A stretch of DNA of 64,000 nucleotides from Paenibacillus sp. Soil522 (GTDB lineage Bacteria > Bacillota > Bacilli > Paenibacillales > Paenibacillaceae), in assembly GCF_001428245.1 (NCBI RefSeq), contig NZ_LMRV01000055.1:1-64000 (forward strand), written 5' to 3'. Of this stretch, positions 28,309-38,215 are shown in pieces. A program made the position numbers and the translations under genes. The number at the start of each line of letters is the position of its first letter. Position 1 is the first letter of the stretch. Below the pieces are notes generated by a model, which was not told the origin of the DNA, did no database searches, and saw only the letters and a list, made by a program, of their open reading frames with translations.

Positions 28309-30408
28309 ATGATCGGACAGGACTTAGGCGGACGTTATGAAATATTGACTCGTATTGGCGGCGGTGGAATGGCGCTTGTATATAAAGCGCATGATGTGCT
28401 GCTGAACAGAAAGGTCGCGGTGAAGGTGCTGCGGCAGCAATTTGTACATGACGAGGAATTTATTCGCCGTTTCCGTCGTGAGGCACAGTCAGCAGCTGCG
28501 CTATCTCATCCGAATGTCGTCAGTATTTATGATGTAGGACAAGAAGAGGATACGCATTATATTGTGATGGAATATATCGAAGGCCACAATTTGAATGAAA
28601 TTATAAAAGAGAGTGCGCCGCTGCAAACAGATGAATCGGTGCGCATTGCCATGCAAATTGCCGACGCGCTTGATCATGCGCATCAGAATCATATTATTCA
28701 TCGCGATATTAAGCCTCATAATATATTAATAGGAAAAAACGGTCGTGTGAAGGTTACCGACTTTGGCATCGCGCGTGCGGTTACGTCATCGACCATTACT
28801 CAGACCGGCTCGCTCATCGGCTCGGTACATTATTTTTCACCCGAGCATGCGAAAGGGATCAATACCGGAGAAAAGTCGGATTTATATTCACTCGGCATTG
28901 TGCTCTATCAAATGCTGACCGCACAGCTGCCGTTTCTCGGTGAAAGCCCGATTAGCGTAGCTTTGAAGCATTTGCAGGAAAACTTCGACGAGCCGCGTAC
29001 AGTCAATCCGCATATTCCGCAAAGCGTCGAGAACGTCATTCTTAAAGCGATGCGCAAAAATCCGGGTGAACGTTACAGCTCGGCGCATGAAATGCTGCTG
29101 GATCTGGATACCTGCTTGCGCCCTGAGCGGTTGAAGGAGCCTAAAGTATCGTTTACGAGCATAAACGATTTCGACGAGACGCGCGTGATGCCTGCTATTC
29201 GCGGCGATATTCGGCCAGCAGCTCAGGCAGAGCGTGAGCAGCCGGTTAATCCAAACGCGAGTGAGGATAAGCATTGGGACGAGAAGGACATGGCGCCGAA
29301 GTCAAAGGGGTGGAAAAAACCGCTTACCGTCGTCGGCGTGACGCTGCTTTTGCTGGGGTTAATCATTTGGGGCTTTATTTGGCTCCTTGGCGTACTGGAC
29401 GTCGCGGAAGTAGACGTGCCTTACGTCGTTGGCAAAACGGAAACGGAAGCGCGGCAGCTGATCGAGGCTGCGGGGCTTAAGATTGAAGAACCGGTCATTC
29501 ACGAGCATAATCAGGAAATTCCGAAGGATCAGGTATTCAGTCAGACGAAGATGAATATGCGAGTCAAGGAAGGCTCCTTTATTCAAATATCTGTCAGTGA
29601 TGGCCCGGAGCTGGAAGAGCTCGGCAACTATATCGGGAAATCACTGCAGACCGCGATTGATGAGCTGGGCGCATTAGGCATAACGGAGGAACAAATCATT
29701 ATTGAACCCGTGTTCAGCGAGGAAGCTGTAGATACGATTATTCAACAGTCTCCAAAGCCGGGCGAGCAATATAATCCCGAATCGGCTGAATTCAATTTCA
29801 TGGTCAGCAAAGGCCGAGAAACCGTACCGATGCCGAATTTAATTGGCAAGCGGCTGGACGAAGCGAAGGATCTGATCAAGGCAAACGAGCTGACGCTCGA
29901 TGAGCCGGATATTTTATACGAGCCTAGTTATTTGCATCAGAAGGACTTTGTCATCAGTCAGGACCCGTACAAACCGAAGGATCTTGTATCCAAAGGGGCT
30001 AAAATATCGATCCGCGTAAGCTCAGGCCCGCCGGCCGATGCGAAGGAGCATCAATTCAATATTAATATTTCTCCGGCTGAAGCTGGAAAGACAAGTGAAA
30101 TCCGAATTGTCTATTCCGATGCGCGCGGTGAAAACATTGAATGGGATAAAAGGCAAATTACGAGTACGCAAACCTTCCCTGTTACGGTGATTGTAGCGCC
30201 GGATACGGAAGCTAGAGTGACGGTTTATCGCGACAATCAGTTTATCGATACCAGAACGATAACGTATGATGAATTAATGAAGGGTACAAATTCATCCACC
30301 TTGACCATTCCGGGTGAAGAAGTGCAGGCGACAGAAGAGCCGGCACAAGCGGAGGTTACCGAAAGCAATGATGAGCCAATTGAAGAAGAGCAACAGCAGC
30401 AGCCATAA
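28309..30408 (+). CDS. prkC: Ser/Thr protein kinase PrkC with PASTA domains
   Basis: 699-aa membrane kinase. Cytoplasmic kinase domain (10-270): glycine loop IGGGGMALVYKAHD, VAVKVL lysine, catalytic IIHRDIKPHNIL, VTDFGIARA (DFG) and activation-loop threonines SSTITQTGSLIGS. One transmembrane helix at about 335-360 (VVGVTLLLLGLIIWGFIWLL). Outside are three PASTA repeats (starting near VDVPYVVGKT, LGNYIGKS and VPMPNLIGKR), which bind muropeptides or lipid II, then an Ig-like C-terminal domain and a Glu/Gln-rich tail. PrkC links cell-wall signals to germination and growth. ATG 28309 has GAGAGGGG upstream; a GTG at 28300 is the alternative. Confidence 0.95.
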   Translation: MIGQDLGGRYEILTRIGGGGMALVYKAHDVLLNRKVAVKVLRQQFVHDEEFIRRFRREAQSAAALSHPNVVSIYDVGQEEDTHYIVMEYIEGHNLNEIIKESAPLQTDESVRIAMQIADALDHAHQNHIIHRDIKPHNILIGKNGRVKVTDFGIARAVTSSTITQTGSLIGSVHYFSPEHAKGINTGEKSDLYSLGIVLYQMLTAQLPFLGESPISVALKHLQENFDEPRTVNPHIPQSVENVILKAMRKNPGERYSSAHEMLLDLDTCLRPERLKEPKVSFTSINDFDETRVMPAIRGDIRPAAQAEREQPVNPNASEDKHWDEKDMAPKSKGWKKPLTVVGVTLLLLGLIIWGFIWLLGVLDVAEVDVPYVVGKTETEARQLIEAAGLKIEEPVIHEHNQEIPKDQVFSQTKMNMRVKEGSFIQISVSDGPELEELGNYIGKSLQTAIDELGALGITEEQIIIEPVFSEEAVDTIIQQSPKPGEQYNPESAEFNFMVSKGRETVPMPNLIGKRLDEAKDLIKANELTLDEPDILYEPSYLHQKDFVISQDPYKPKDLVSKGAKISIRVSSGPPADAKEHQFNINISPAEAGKTSEIRIVYSDARGENIEWDKRQITSTQTFPVTVIVAPDTEARVTVYRDNQFIDTRTITYDELMKGTNSSTLTIPGEEVQATEEPAQAEVTESNDEPIEEEQQQQP

Positions 30409-31333
30409 TAGCAAAGCCGGTCATCTCAAAGGCACGATAGTAAAAGCGCTCAGCGGTTACTACTATGTGCGGGCGGAGAATGCGGCATCGGACTCGATCA
30501 CGATCCAATGCCGCGCTCGGGGCGTCTTTAAAAATAAGGGACTTATGCCGCTTGTTGGCGATGTGGTCATGTACAGCCTAACGGAGAACGGAGAGGGCAC
30601 CGTCGAAGAGCTATTACCCCGTTCATCAGAGCTTATTCGCCCGCCGGTTGCTAATATCGATCTTGCGATTCTCGTCTTTTCCGTGACGGAGCCTGCACTT
30701 AATTTGCAGCTGCTGGATAAGTTTCTTGTGCATATCGAGCATGTAGGCATACCTGTGGTTCTGTGCTTAAGCAAGCAGGATTTAGAGAATGACGGTTTGG
30801 AAACGGAGGAGGCGCGCGCTGCGGCTGCCTCCGTTAATCGTATATACCGGGCACTCGGCTATGAAGTGTACGGGACAAGCTCGCGCCTTGGCGAAGGGAT
30901 CACTCCGTTTCAAGAAAGGCTGAAAGGCCATTTGGCGGTTTTCGCCGGACAATCGGGCGTAGGCAAATCGTCGCTGCTTAATGCGATCGTTCCCGGTCTA
31001 GAACTTGAGACAAATGTAATCAGCAACAGACTTGGACGAGGCAAGCATACGACTAGACATGTTGAGCTGATTGAAATTGGCGGCGGTTTAGTCGCGGACA
31101 CGCCTGGATTTAGCCAGCTGGATTTTCACGAGCTGGGTATAGAGGATTTAGGCTATTGCTTTATCGAGATGCGCAAGCTGTCCCCTGATTGCAAATTTAG
31201 AGGCTGCACTCATGTGCATGAGCCAGGCTGCGCCGTCCTCGCCGCGGTTGAGAGCGGTGAGATCGAGAAAAGCAGATATGATCACTACTTACTGTTTCTA
31301 GAAGAGATGAAAGAGAAAAAACGGAGGTACTAA
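30368..31333 (+). CDS. rsgA: Ribosome small subunit-dependent GTPase RsgA
   Basis: About 321-aa circularly permuted GTPase for 30S maturation. OB-fold first ([13 protein letters not shown]), then G4 LSKQDLE, G1 [14 protein letters not shown] and G3 [10 protein letters not shown] out of the usual order, and the zinc site [14 protein letters not shown] at the C-terminus. The start is uncertain. ATG 30368 has GGAGG 12 nt upstream but would overlap the last 41 nt of prkC in another frame; no start with a good RBS exists after the prkC stop. Order prpC-prkC-rsgA-rpe is standard. Confidence 0.93.
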   Translation: MMSQLKKSNSSSHNSKAGHLKGTIVKALSGYYYVRAENAASDSITIQCRARGVFKNKGLMPLVGDVVMYSLTENGEGTVEELLPRSSELIRPPVANIDLAILVFSVTEPALNLQLLDKFLVHIEHVGIPVVLCLSKQDLENDGLETEEARAAAASVNRIYRALGYEVYGTSSRLGEGITPFQERLKGHLAVFAGQSGVGKSSLLNAIVPGLELETNVISNRLGRGKHTTRHVELIEIGGGLVADTPGFSQLDFHELGIEDLGYCFIEMRKLSPDCKFRGCTHVHEPGCAVLAAVESGEIEKSRYDHYLLFLEEMKEKKRRY

Positions 31334-31338
31334 CAACT

Positions 31339-31983
31339 ATGACAATTATCGCCCCTTCCATACTATCAGCTAATTTCGCAAAACTTGGAGAGGAAATTGC
31401 GGCCGTGGAAGCGGCAGGAGCGGATTGGATTCACGTTGACGTGATGGACGGGCATTTTGTTCCCAATCTGACTTTTGGTCCGCCGGTTATATCTGCTGTA
31501 CGCTCAGCGACTACGCTGCCATTTGATGTTCATTTGATGATTGAACGTCCGGAGTTGTCGATTGCAGACTATATAGCGGCAGGAGCTGACCGGATTACGG
31601 TACACGCCGAAGCCTGCGTGCATTTGCATAGAACGGTACATTATATTAAAGAAAAGGGGCTTCCGGTTGGCGTAGCGATCAATCCGGCAACGCCTGTTAC
31701 CGTGCTGGAGCCTATTTTGCATGATCTCGACCTTGTGCTTATTATGACGGTTAATCCAGGATTCGGGGGACAAAAGTTCATTCCATATTCACTCGTGAAA
31801 TTGCGTCAGCTCCGCACGATGCTGGAAGAGCAGGGCCTTGATGAGGTGCATGTTCAGGTTGACGGCGGCGTAAATCAATCAACGGCTGCAGTTATCCGCG
31901 AGGCCGGTGCTAATGTGCTTGTGGCGGGGAATGCCGTGTTCGGCGAAAAAGACCGTGCTGCGGCAATCGCAGTATTGCGTTAG
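31339..31983 (+). CDS. rpe: Ribulose-phosphate 3-epimerase
   Basis: 214-aa TIM-barrel enzyme interconverting ribulose-5-P and xylulose-5-P in the pentose phosphate pathway. [33 protein letters not shown] (metal His/Asp), [24 protein letters not shown] and VDGGVN match the family. ATG 31339 with CGGAGG upstream, 5 nt after rsgA. Confidence 0.96.
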   Translation: MTIIAPSILSANFAKLGEEIAAVEAAGADWIHVDVMDGHFVPNLTFGPPVISAVRSATTLPFDVHLMIERPELSIADYIAAGADRITVHAEACVHLHRTVHYIKEKGLPVGVAINPATPVTVLEPILHDLDLVLIMTVNPGFGGQKFIPYSLVKLRQLRTMLEEQGLDEVHVQVDGGVNQSTAAVIREAGANVLVAGNAVFGEKDRAAAIAVLR

Positions 31984-31994
31984 CGGCTAGAGCG

Positions 31995-32270
31995 ATGAAT
32001 GAGCGGTTAAAAACGACATTTTGGCTACTCGGCTATACGGTTCTTGCAGGTCTAATGCTGGCGATTTTCTCGATGATAACGGAATTTTACCGGTATCTCT
32101 TTTCGTTGTTGGCATTATACATAGGGATACGCTTTTTCCGGAGATTTGAGACGCTTGGACTGCGGATTACCTTCTTCGTCTTGTCGATTGTATTTTATTT
32201 GCTTATCACCGTAATTGTAGCCGCAGTTATCTATATAAGGGGTAATTTAGACACAATAACGGGCTTGTAA
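31995..32270 (+). CDS. Small three-helix membrane protein
   Basis: 91-aa hydrophobic protein with three likely membrane spans (about 7-25, 29-48 and 55-80: TTFWLLGYTVLAGLMLAIF, RYLFSLLALYIGIRFF, LRITFFVLSIVFYLLITVIV). Not recognised. It occupies the position held by the thiamine pyrophosphokinase gene (thiN/yloS) in B. subtilis, between rpe and spoVM. RBS is weak, suggesting coupling to rpe, 11 nt upstream. Confidence 0.7.
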   Translation: MNERLKTTFWLLGYTVLAGLMLAIFSMITEFYRYLFSLLALYIGIRFFRRFETLGLRITFFVLSIVFYLLITVIVAAVIYIRGNLDTITGL

Positions 32271-32391
32271 GGCGCTTTCCTCCGCGGTTCACGATGGAAT
32301 AGGACGAACTGACAACGCATAGGATGGTTACATGAGCGTAGGAATTTTGTCACGGATTAATTCGATGAGCGTGTCTGAGGAGGGATGAGGC

Positions 32392-32472
32392 ATGAAATTT
32401 TATACAATAAAACTGCCTAAATTTTTGGGCGGGTTCGTAAAGGCGATTTTGAATACCTTCCAAAAAAATTAG
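32392..32472 (+). CDS. spoVM: Stage V sporulation protein SpoVM
   Basis: 26-aa amphipathic peptide, nearly identical in its first half to B. subtilis SpoVM (MKFYTIKLPKFLGGFVKA...). SpoVM recognises the positively curved forespore membrane and anchors the SpoIVA coat basement layer; it also antagonises FtsH. RBS GAGGAGGGATGAGG is strong. A sigma-E-like arrangement GAATAG (32297-32302), 15 bp, CATAGGAT (32318-32325) lies upstream but is only approximate. The position between rpe and rpmB is the conserved one. Confidence 0.95.
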   Translation: MKFYTIKLPKFLGGFVKAILNTFQKN

Positions 32473-32521
32473 GTCAGATGCTGCAGGACACCCTTCGGCC
32501 GTGATCGTAGAAATGTAAAAG

Positions 32522-32549
32522 AAAAGCACCTGAGCGCTCAGGTGCTTTT
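32522..32549. terminator. Bidirectional terminator between spoVM and rpmB
   Basis: Perfect palindrome AAAAGCACCTGAGCGCTCAGGTGCTTTT, with A- and T-tracts serving both convergent genes. Confidence 0.95.
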
Positions 32550-32571
32550 GTCTATGGCCAAAGAGCCATCA

Positions 32572-32760
32572 TTATACGCGGGTAACTTTACCGGATTTCA
32601 GTGCGCGAGTGCTGACATAAACACGTTTCGGTTTACCGTCAACCAGGATGCGAACCTTCTGCACGTTTACGCCCCAAGAACGACGAGTTTTGTTGTTTGC
32701 GTGGGAAACGTTGTTACCTGTACCAGGTGCTTTACCTGTAAGAAAACATTTGCGGGACAT
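32572..32760 (-). CDS. rpmB: 50S ribosomal protein L28
   Basis: 62-aa L28 ([20 protein letters not shown] start, then [14 protein letters not shown]). It is on the minus strand, opposite to its neighbours, as in B. subtilis. Start ATG at 32760 with AAAGGAGGTG 7 nt upstream; a longer frame to 32868 is not supported. Region 32761-33000 upstream holds only its leader and the divergent promoter area of the Asp23-like gene. Confidence 0.96.
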   Translation of the reverse strand: MSRKCFLTGKAPGTGNNVSHANNKTRRSWGVNVQKVRILVDGKPKRVYVSTRALKSGKVTRV

Positions 32761-33054
32761 GACTACACCTCCTTTAAATCTTGCGTGTGCAAAACTGATT
32801 CCATAAGCTATGGCTTCGTTATGCGTGAGGAAAACTTCATTCGAAAGCGAAATAACATTTAAACACACTTGAATATCGTATCATAAACATCGGTTCTGTT
32901 CAACCTAAATATATGGCCAGGTATGTTCTTGATTGAAGAGAAAGCTTGCAATGGCGTAGAAAGATTGGATTTGTCGAACAGACTTCAATAAAGAAGCCGT
33001 TTATAGTACAATGGTATATAGTCCATAATGTATAGAGTAAGGGAGTGTATTTCC

Positions 33055-33414
33055 ATGCCACTGCAGCTTAGCACCGAATTAGGTTCCATACAGGTCTCAG
33101 ACCATTGCATAGCCATTATTGCCGGCTCTGCGGCTATGGATTGTTATGGACTTGTTGGAATGGCGTCACGCAAACAACTGAAGGACGGAATTGCCGAGCT
33201 GCTCGGACGGGATAATTTGACTCGCGGCGTTGAAGTTAGACGTGAAAATGAAAAGCTTCATATTGACCTCTACATCATGGTGAGCTATGGAACGAAAATT
33301 TCCGAAGTCGCGCATAACATTCAATCCAAGGTGAAATATGTGCTGAATGACGTAATCGGTCTACAAGTGGAAGCAGTCCATATAATTGTGCAGGATGTCA
33401 GGGTACTTAAGTAA
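33055..33414 (+). CDS. Asp23/Gls24 family envelope stress protein (YloU-like)
   Basis: 119-aa Asp23 family protein (TELGSIQVSDHCIAIIAGSAAMDCYGLVGM ... AHNIQSKVKYVLNDVIGLQVEAVHIIVQDVRV). Members coat the inner face of the membrane and are linked to cell envelope stress. ATG 33055 with AAGGGAG upstream; a frame from 33028 lacks an RBS. It precedes the DAK2 kinase gene by 17 nt, matching yloU-yloV in B. subtilis, so the two are probably cotranscribed. Confidence 0.92.
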   Translation: MPLQLSTELGSIQVSDHCIAIIAGSAAMDCYGLVGMASRKQLKDGIAELLGRDNLTRGVEVRRENEKLHIDLYIMVSYGTKISEVAHNIQSKVKYVLNDVIGLQVEAVHIIVQDVRVLK

Positions 33415-33431
33415 CAGGGAGGGAAATTTCG

Positions 33432-35198
33432 TTGAGTAAGCGCTTTATAAACGGATCTGATTTTGCTGCAATGGCACTGCTCGGCGCGGACTATCTACAA
33501 CGTAACGCAGAGCACGTTAACGCATTAAATGTGTTCCCGGTGCCGGATGGTGACACGGGTACAAACATGAACTTAACGATGTCCTCAGGCGTTCGTGAGC
33601 TCCGCAGCAAGCCGTCAAGCAGCATTGGAAAAGCGACAGAAGCAATGTCGAAGGGGCTGCTGATGGGCGCGCGGGGTAACTCTGGCGTTATTTTGTCACA
33701 GCTGTTCGGAGGCTTCTCCAAATCGCTTGCCGGACTTGACGAAGCAGGAACAGCGCAGTTGGCCGCTGCTTTGCAAAACGGTGTTGACCTCGCTTATAAA
33801 GCTGTTGTAAAGCCTGTAGAAGGAACAATACTTACCGTTGCTAAGGAAGCTGCCAAGCACGCCGTTCAATATGCACGCAGAACAAATGACGTAGCTGATT
33901 TGATGCGCGAAGTGCATCAGAAGGCATATGAAGTTTTGCAGCGCACCCCTGATTTATTGCCTGTTCTGAAGCAGGTCGGCGTAGTCGATTCAGGCGGACA
34001 AGGTCTGGTGTTTATTTACGAGGGCTTCGTACGCAGCCTTTTGGAGCTAGACGGCCATATGGATTCGAGCGCGATGCCATCAGAAGCAGCTCCGCCTGAA
34101 GAGGTAGCTGTTCCGACAATCGCTCCTGCGATTCGGGTGCAAGAGCGGATATCGGCGCAATCGCGCTTATCAACGGAAGCGATCGAGTTTTTATACGATA
34201 TGGAATTTTTTATAAATCGCAAGCTAAGCGGGAAAGCAGGAGTGTTTTTTAATGAATCCGCTTACAAGCGGGCGCTTGGAAAAGACGGCGATTCTATACT
34301 GGTCATAACAGAAGACGATATTATTAAGGTCCATGTACACACGCGTAAACCGGGTGACGTGCTTAATCTATCGCTTCCTTACGGCGAATTAACCGATATT
34401 CATATCCTTAACATGCGCGAGCAGCATCGTGATCTGCTTGAGCACGAGCAAGACGATTCAAGCGTCGCAGACTTTTCCGCGGCTGAGCTGCTCGCAGGGC
34501 AGAACGTTCAAGGCATACCTCCAGGGCAGGTATTCGAATGGGCGCCGTATGGCATCATTGCGGTCGCAATAGGCGAGGGTATCGCAAACATCTTTTTGGA
34601 AAATGATGTGGATACGGTATTGTCCGGCGGCCAGACGATGAACCCTAGCACGGAGGATTTCGTGAAAGCGATCGAAGCGTTGTCTGCGGAGCATATTTAT
34701 CTTCTCCCGAATAACGGAAACATTATTTTGGCGGCTGAGCAGGCAGCCGAGCTTAGCGAGCGCAGTGTTACTGTCATTCCGACCCGCACCATTCCGCAGG
34801 GCTTAGCGGCTGTCCTTGCTTTCAAGGAAGAAGAAACGGTCGAGCGCAATAGCGCATGGATGAAAAATGCGGCAGAACAGGTTCTCTCCGGACAAGTAAC
34901 AAGGGCCGTACGAGATACTGCGATTGAAGGCGTAGACATTCGACAGGGCCATTATATCGGCATCAAGGAAAAAACGATCGTCGTTTCAGATGAGAGCTTG
35001 GAGTCGGCCTGCCAAACGCTTATCGTCAGTATGCTGGAATCAGGCGGTGATTTGTTAACGATTCTTACCGGCGTGGATGCTGAAGCAGCCGGGACTGCAT
35101 CGCTTTGTGAATGGATTGGGGAACATTATCCTGAGCTGGAGCTGGAAGTGCAAAAGGGCGGACAACCGCTTTATCCTTACGTTTTTGCTTTAGAGTAA
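33432..35198 (+). CDS. DAK2 domain fatty acid kinase subunit (FakA/YloV-like)
   Basis: 588-aa protein. The N-terminal 200 residues form the DAK2 (DhaL-like) ATP-binding domain: LNVFPVPDGDTGTNM (Mg-binding aspartates), KGLLMGARGNSGVILSQLFGGF and DSGGQGLVFIYEGF. The remainder is the FakA middle and C-terminal domain (YDMEFFINRKLSGKAG, HVHTRKPGDVL). FakA phosphorylates fatty acids held by a DegV-type FakB. A DegV gene follows immediately, supporting this role. Starts at TTG 33432 with CAGGGAGGG upstream; no ATG fits. Confidence 0.9.
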   Translation: MSKRFINGSDFAAMALLGADYLQRNAEHVNALNVFPVPDGDTGTNMNLTMSSGVRELRSKPSSSIGKATEAMSKGLLMGARGNSGVILSQLFGGFSKSLAGLDEAGTAQLAAALQNGVDLAYKAVVKPVEGTILTVAKEAAKHAVQYARRTNDVADLMREVHQKAYEVLQRTPDLLPVLKQVGVVDSGGQGLVFIYEGFVRSLLELDGHMDSSAMPSEAAPPEEVAVPTIAPAIRVQERISAQSRLSTEAIEFLYDMEFFINRKLSGKAGVFFNESAYKRALGKDGDSILVITEDDIIKVHVHTRKPGDVLNLSLPYGELTDIHILNMREQHRDLLEHEQDDSSVADFSAAELLAGQNVQGIPPGQVFEWAPYGIIAVAIGEGIANIFLENDVDTVLSGGQTMNPSTEDFVKAIEALSAEHIYLLPNNGNIILAAEQAAELSERSVTVIPTRTIPQGLAAVLAFKEEETVERNSAWMKNAAEQVLSGQVTRAVRDTAIEGVDIRQGHYIGIKEKTIVVSDESLESACQTLIVSMLESGGDLLTILTGVDAEAAGTASLCEWIGEHYPELELEVQKGGQPLYPYVFALE

Positions 35199-35231
35199 GA
35201 TGCATTGTTTAAACGCGGGGAGGGGAATACG

Positions 35232-36086
35232 GTGGGAAAGGTTCGAATAGTAACGGATAGTACGGCTGACATTCCGGATGAGGTCAGGGAGCGATTGGGG
35301 ATAAACATCATTCCTCTTAAGGTTCACTTTGGCGAGGAGACGTTTCTGGACGCCGTAACGATTAAGTCCGAGCAGTTCTACGAGAAGCTTGCACAGGCTT
35401 CTGCGCCTCCAACGACGTCGCAGCCGTCTCCGATAGAGTTCTCAGATGTATACCAGCGGTTGCTCGCTGAAGATGCGGACTCGCCGATTATTTCGCTGCA
35501 TGTGTCAGCTGCGCTCAGCGGCACGTTTCAGTCGGCTAAAATTGCTTATTCCATGCTTGAGAATGATGCTGATGTTACGATAATGGATTCGAGATCAGCT
35601 TCTTACGGCTTCGGAATGCGTGTCGTGATGGCGGCTGAAATGGCGCAGGCAGGTGAATCGAAGGAACGGATTATCGAGGAAATCGATCGGCTGGAGCGAA
35701 ATACGAATTTATATTTTCTAGTGGACACACTCGAGTATCTGCAAAAGGGCGGACGGATCGGGAAGGCATCGGCGTTGATCGGTTCGATTCTAAACATAAA
35801 GCCGATCCTGTCATTAGATCAGGATGGAGTCGTTACGGCGGTGGACAAGGTGCGCGGCTCGAAGAAAGCGATGACTCGTATCGCCGAGCTGTTAAAGGAT
35901 ACGTACGGAGACGAGCCTGTCGGGATTACTATGGCTTATTCTTTTCGCAAGGATTCGGCAGAGGAGTTATACGAGCTTCTCAAGAGCCGGTTCAATGTGC
36001 GGTCGGTTGGCTGGACAACGATAGGCGCAGTTATCGGGACGCATACTGGACCCGGCACATCGGCTGTGTTCATGTACAGGATGTGA
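35232..36086 (+). CDS. DegV family fatty-acid-binding protein (FakB-like)
   Basis: 284-aa DegV protein binding one fatty acid molecule, partner of the kinase encoded upstream. Motifs: VRIVTDSTADIPDE, PTTSQPSPIEF (lipid headgroup Thr-Ser), SLHVSAALSGTFQSA, DSRSASYGFG, and VDTLEYLQKGGRIGK. GTG 35232 has GGGGAGGGG 6 nt upstream; the longer frame from 35205 has no RBS. B. subtilis has serine dehydratase genes (sdaAB-sdaAA) at this place, so the FakA-FakB neighbourhood differs here. Confidence 0.92.
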   Translation: MGKVRIVTDSTADIPDEVRERLGINIIPLKVHFGEETFLDAVTIKSEQFYEKLAQASAPPTTSQPSPIEFSDVYQRLLAEDADSPIISLHVSAALSGTFQSAKIAYSMLENDADVTIMDSRSASYGFGMRVVMAAEMAQAGESKERIIEEIDRLERNTNLYFLVDTLEYLQKGGRIGKASALIGSILNIKPILSLDQDGVVTAVDKVRGSKKAMTRIAELLKDTYGDEPVGITMAYSFRKDSAEELYELLKSRFNVRSVGWTTIGAVIGTHTGPGTSAVFMYRM

Positions 36087-36090
36087 TAGG

Positions 36091-38145
36091 ATGATGACGC
36101 TGGATCAAATTTCTGTTCGGCAAATCAAAGGCGTGAGTGCTCCTAAGGAACAGGAGCTTCACGCCTTTGGCGTGAGAACAGTTGCGGATATACTGGACTA
36201 TTTTCCATTTCGCTACGAGGATTACCGCATTCGCGAGCTCACCGACGTGAAGGAAGGCGAGAAGGTGACGGTGCTCGGACATGTTAGAGGCATCCCTGTC
36301 CTGCAGCGTTACGGCAAGAGCAAATCGAGACTAACGTGCAAGGTTGAAGTCGGACAATGGCTGGTCACGGCGGTATGGTTCAATCGTCATTTTCTGCAGG
36401 ATCAGCTTGTAACCGGCCGGGAAATTATGCTTACGGGCAAATGGGAACAACAGCGCCTTCAAATTACGGTATCGGACTCGGAATTTCCAGGCAGCGGCGG
36501 GCCGGCTAAATCCGGAACGCTGCAGCCGGTTTATTCGGTTGGCGGAAGCATAACGCAGCCGTGGATGCGGAAGACGGTGCGCCAAGCGTTGACGCAGTAT
36601 GGAACGATGATCGAAGAAATGCTTCCACATGAGCTTGTCTGCCAGCATGATCTGATGGCGAGGCGCGATGCTGTGCAGCGCATCCATTTGCCGGATGATA
36701 CGAAGGAAGGACAGGCAGCCCGCAGAAGGCTGGTATATGAGGAGCTGTTTCTGTTCCAGTTAAAGCTTCAAGCATACCGGGCGCTTAATCGCAAACGTAA
36801 TGACGGCATTGCACATCGGATCGAAAGCGAGACGATTCGCCAGTTTGCTGCGATTCTCCCTTTCGAGCTGACCGATGCGCAGAAGAAGGTCGTCAATGAA
36901 ATTTGCGTGGACATGAGAAGGCCGTCTTGTATGAATCGGTTGCTGCAGGGTGATGTTGGCTCCGGTAAAACGGTTGTTGCGGCGATTGCGTTATACGTTG
37001 CAGTCAAGTCAGGCCATCAAGGCGCACTGATGGTGCCGACCGAAATACTGGCGGACCAGCATATGCGCTCGCTCTCGAGAATGTTTGCAGATTTGGGCAT
37101 AGAGGTCGCTTTGCTGACGGGGAGCGTCACGGAGCGCAAACGAAGGGACGTGCTCGCCGGTCTTCAGATGGGACTGATCGATATCGTTGTCGGGACGCAT
37201 GCGCTTATTCAGGACGATGTTTTTTTTCGGAGCCTCGGGCTCATTGTTGTCGATGAACAGCATCGTTTCGGCGTGAATCAGCGGAGCGTGCTGCGCCGCA
37301 AAGGGATGAATCCCGACGTGCTTACGATGACTGCGACACCTATCCCAAGAACGATGGCGATTACGGCGTTCGGAGATATGGATGTGTCGACGATTCGCGA
37401 GCGGCCGCATGGGCGTAAGCCGATTAAGACGTATTGGGTGAAGCATAGTATGATGGAGCGCGTGCTTGCCTTTATTCGGAAAGAGGCGGATAAAGGGCGG
37501 CAAGCTTACATTATTTGTCCGTTGATCGAAGAGTCGGAAAAGCTCGATGTGCAAAATGCGATTGACCTATACGTGCAAACGCAGCAATCGTTTCCGGATT
37601 TGCGGGTCGGCTTGCTGCACGGACGGCTTTCAGCTGCGGAGAAGGAAGGCGTCATGGGCGCTTTCAGCACAAATGAAACGCATGTGCTAGTCGCTACGAC
37701 GGTCGTCGAGGTAGGCGTGGACGTGCCTAATGCGACGCTTATGATCATTATGGACGCCGAGCGGTTCGGCTTGTCCCAGCTGCATCAATTGCGGGGGCGG
37801 GTAGGACGAGGCGAGCATCAATCGCATTGCATATTGGTAGCCGACCCGAAATCGGAAACCGGACGAGAGCGGATGAAAGTAATGACGGATACGGACGACG
37901 GCTTCGAGGTATCGCGGCGCGATCTTGAGATTCGAGGGCCGGGTGATTTTTTTGGCACGAAGCAGAGCGGTCTGCCGGAGTTCCGATTGGCGGACATGGT
38001 GGCCGATTATGAGGTGCTGGAGCTTGCCCGGGACGATGCCGCTGAATTAACGGGGCGTGACGATTTTTGGTCGAATGAGTCCTATGCCAGAGTTCGCAGC
38101 GTGCTGCAGAAGGATCCATTTTTTCAAGGGGAACAGCTGGACTAG
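36091..38145 (+). CDS. recG: ATP-dependent DNA helicase RecG
   Basis: 684-aa branch-migration helicase for fork regression and recombination intermediates. N-terminal wedge/OB region (YRIRELTDVKEGEKVTVLGHV), Walker A GDVGSGKTVVAAIAL, DEQH box VVDEQHRFGVNQR, TATPIPRTMAITAFGDMD, and motif VI QLRGRVGRGEHQSHCIL followed by the TRG motif region GPGDFFGTKQSGLPEF. Starts 4 nt after degV. Complete and of normal length. Confidence 0.96.
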   Translation: MMTLDQISVRQIKGVSAPKEQELHAFGVRTVADILDYFPFRYEDYRIRELTDVKEGEKVTVLGHVRGIPVLQRYGKSKSRLTCKVEVGQWLVTAVWFNRHFLQDQLVTGREIMLTGKWEQQRLQITVSDSEFPGSGGPAKSGTLQPVYSVGGSITQPWMRKTVRQALTQYGTMIEEMLPHELVCQHDLMARRDAVQRIHLPDDTKEGQAARRRLVYEELFLFQLKLQAYRALNRKRNDGIAHRIESETIRQFAAILPFELTDAQKKVVNEICVDMRRPSCMNRLLQGDVGSGKTVVAAIALYVAVKSGHQGALMVPTEILADQHMRSLSRMFADLGIEVALLTGSVTERKRRDVLAGLQMGLIDIVVGTHALIQDDVFFRSLGLIVVDEQHRFGVNQRSVLRRKGMNPDVLTMTATPIPRTMAITAFGDMDVSTIRERPHGRKPIKTYWVKHSMMERVLAFIRKEADKGRQAYIICPLIEESEKLDVQNAIDLYVQTQQSFPDLRVGLLHGRLSAAEKEGVMGAFSTNETHVLVATTVVEVGVDVPNATLMIIMDAERFGLSQLHQLRGRVGRGEHQSHCILVADPKSETGRERMKVMTDTDDGFEVSRRDLEIRGPGDFFGTKQSGLPEFRLADMVADYEVLELARDDAAELTGRDDFWSNESYARVRSVLQKDPFFQGEQLD

Positions 38146-38215
38146 GCAATATTTACCTCCAGGCGGCATATAGTTTAACGATGTGATTGGATTGCCGGAT
38201 GGAGGTGTCAGGGCA

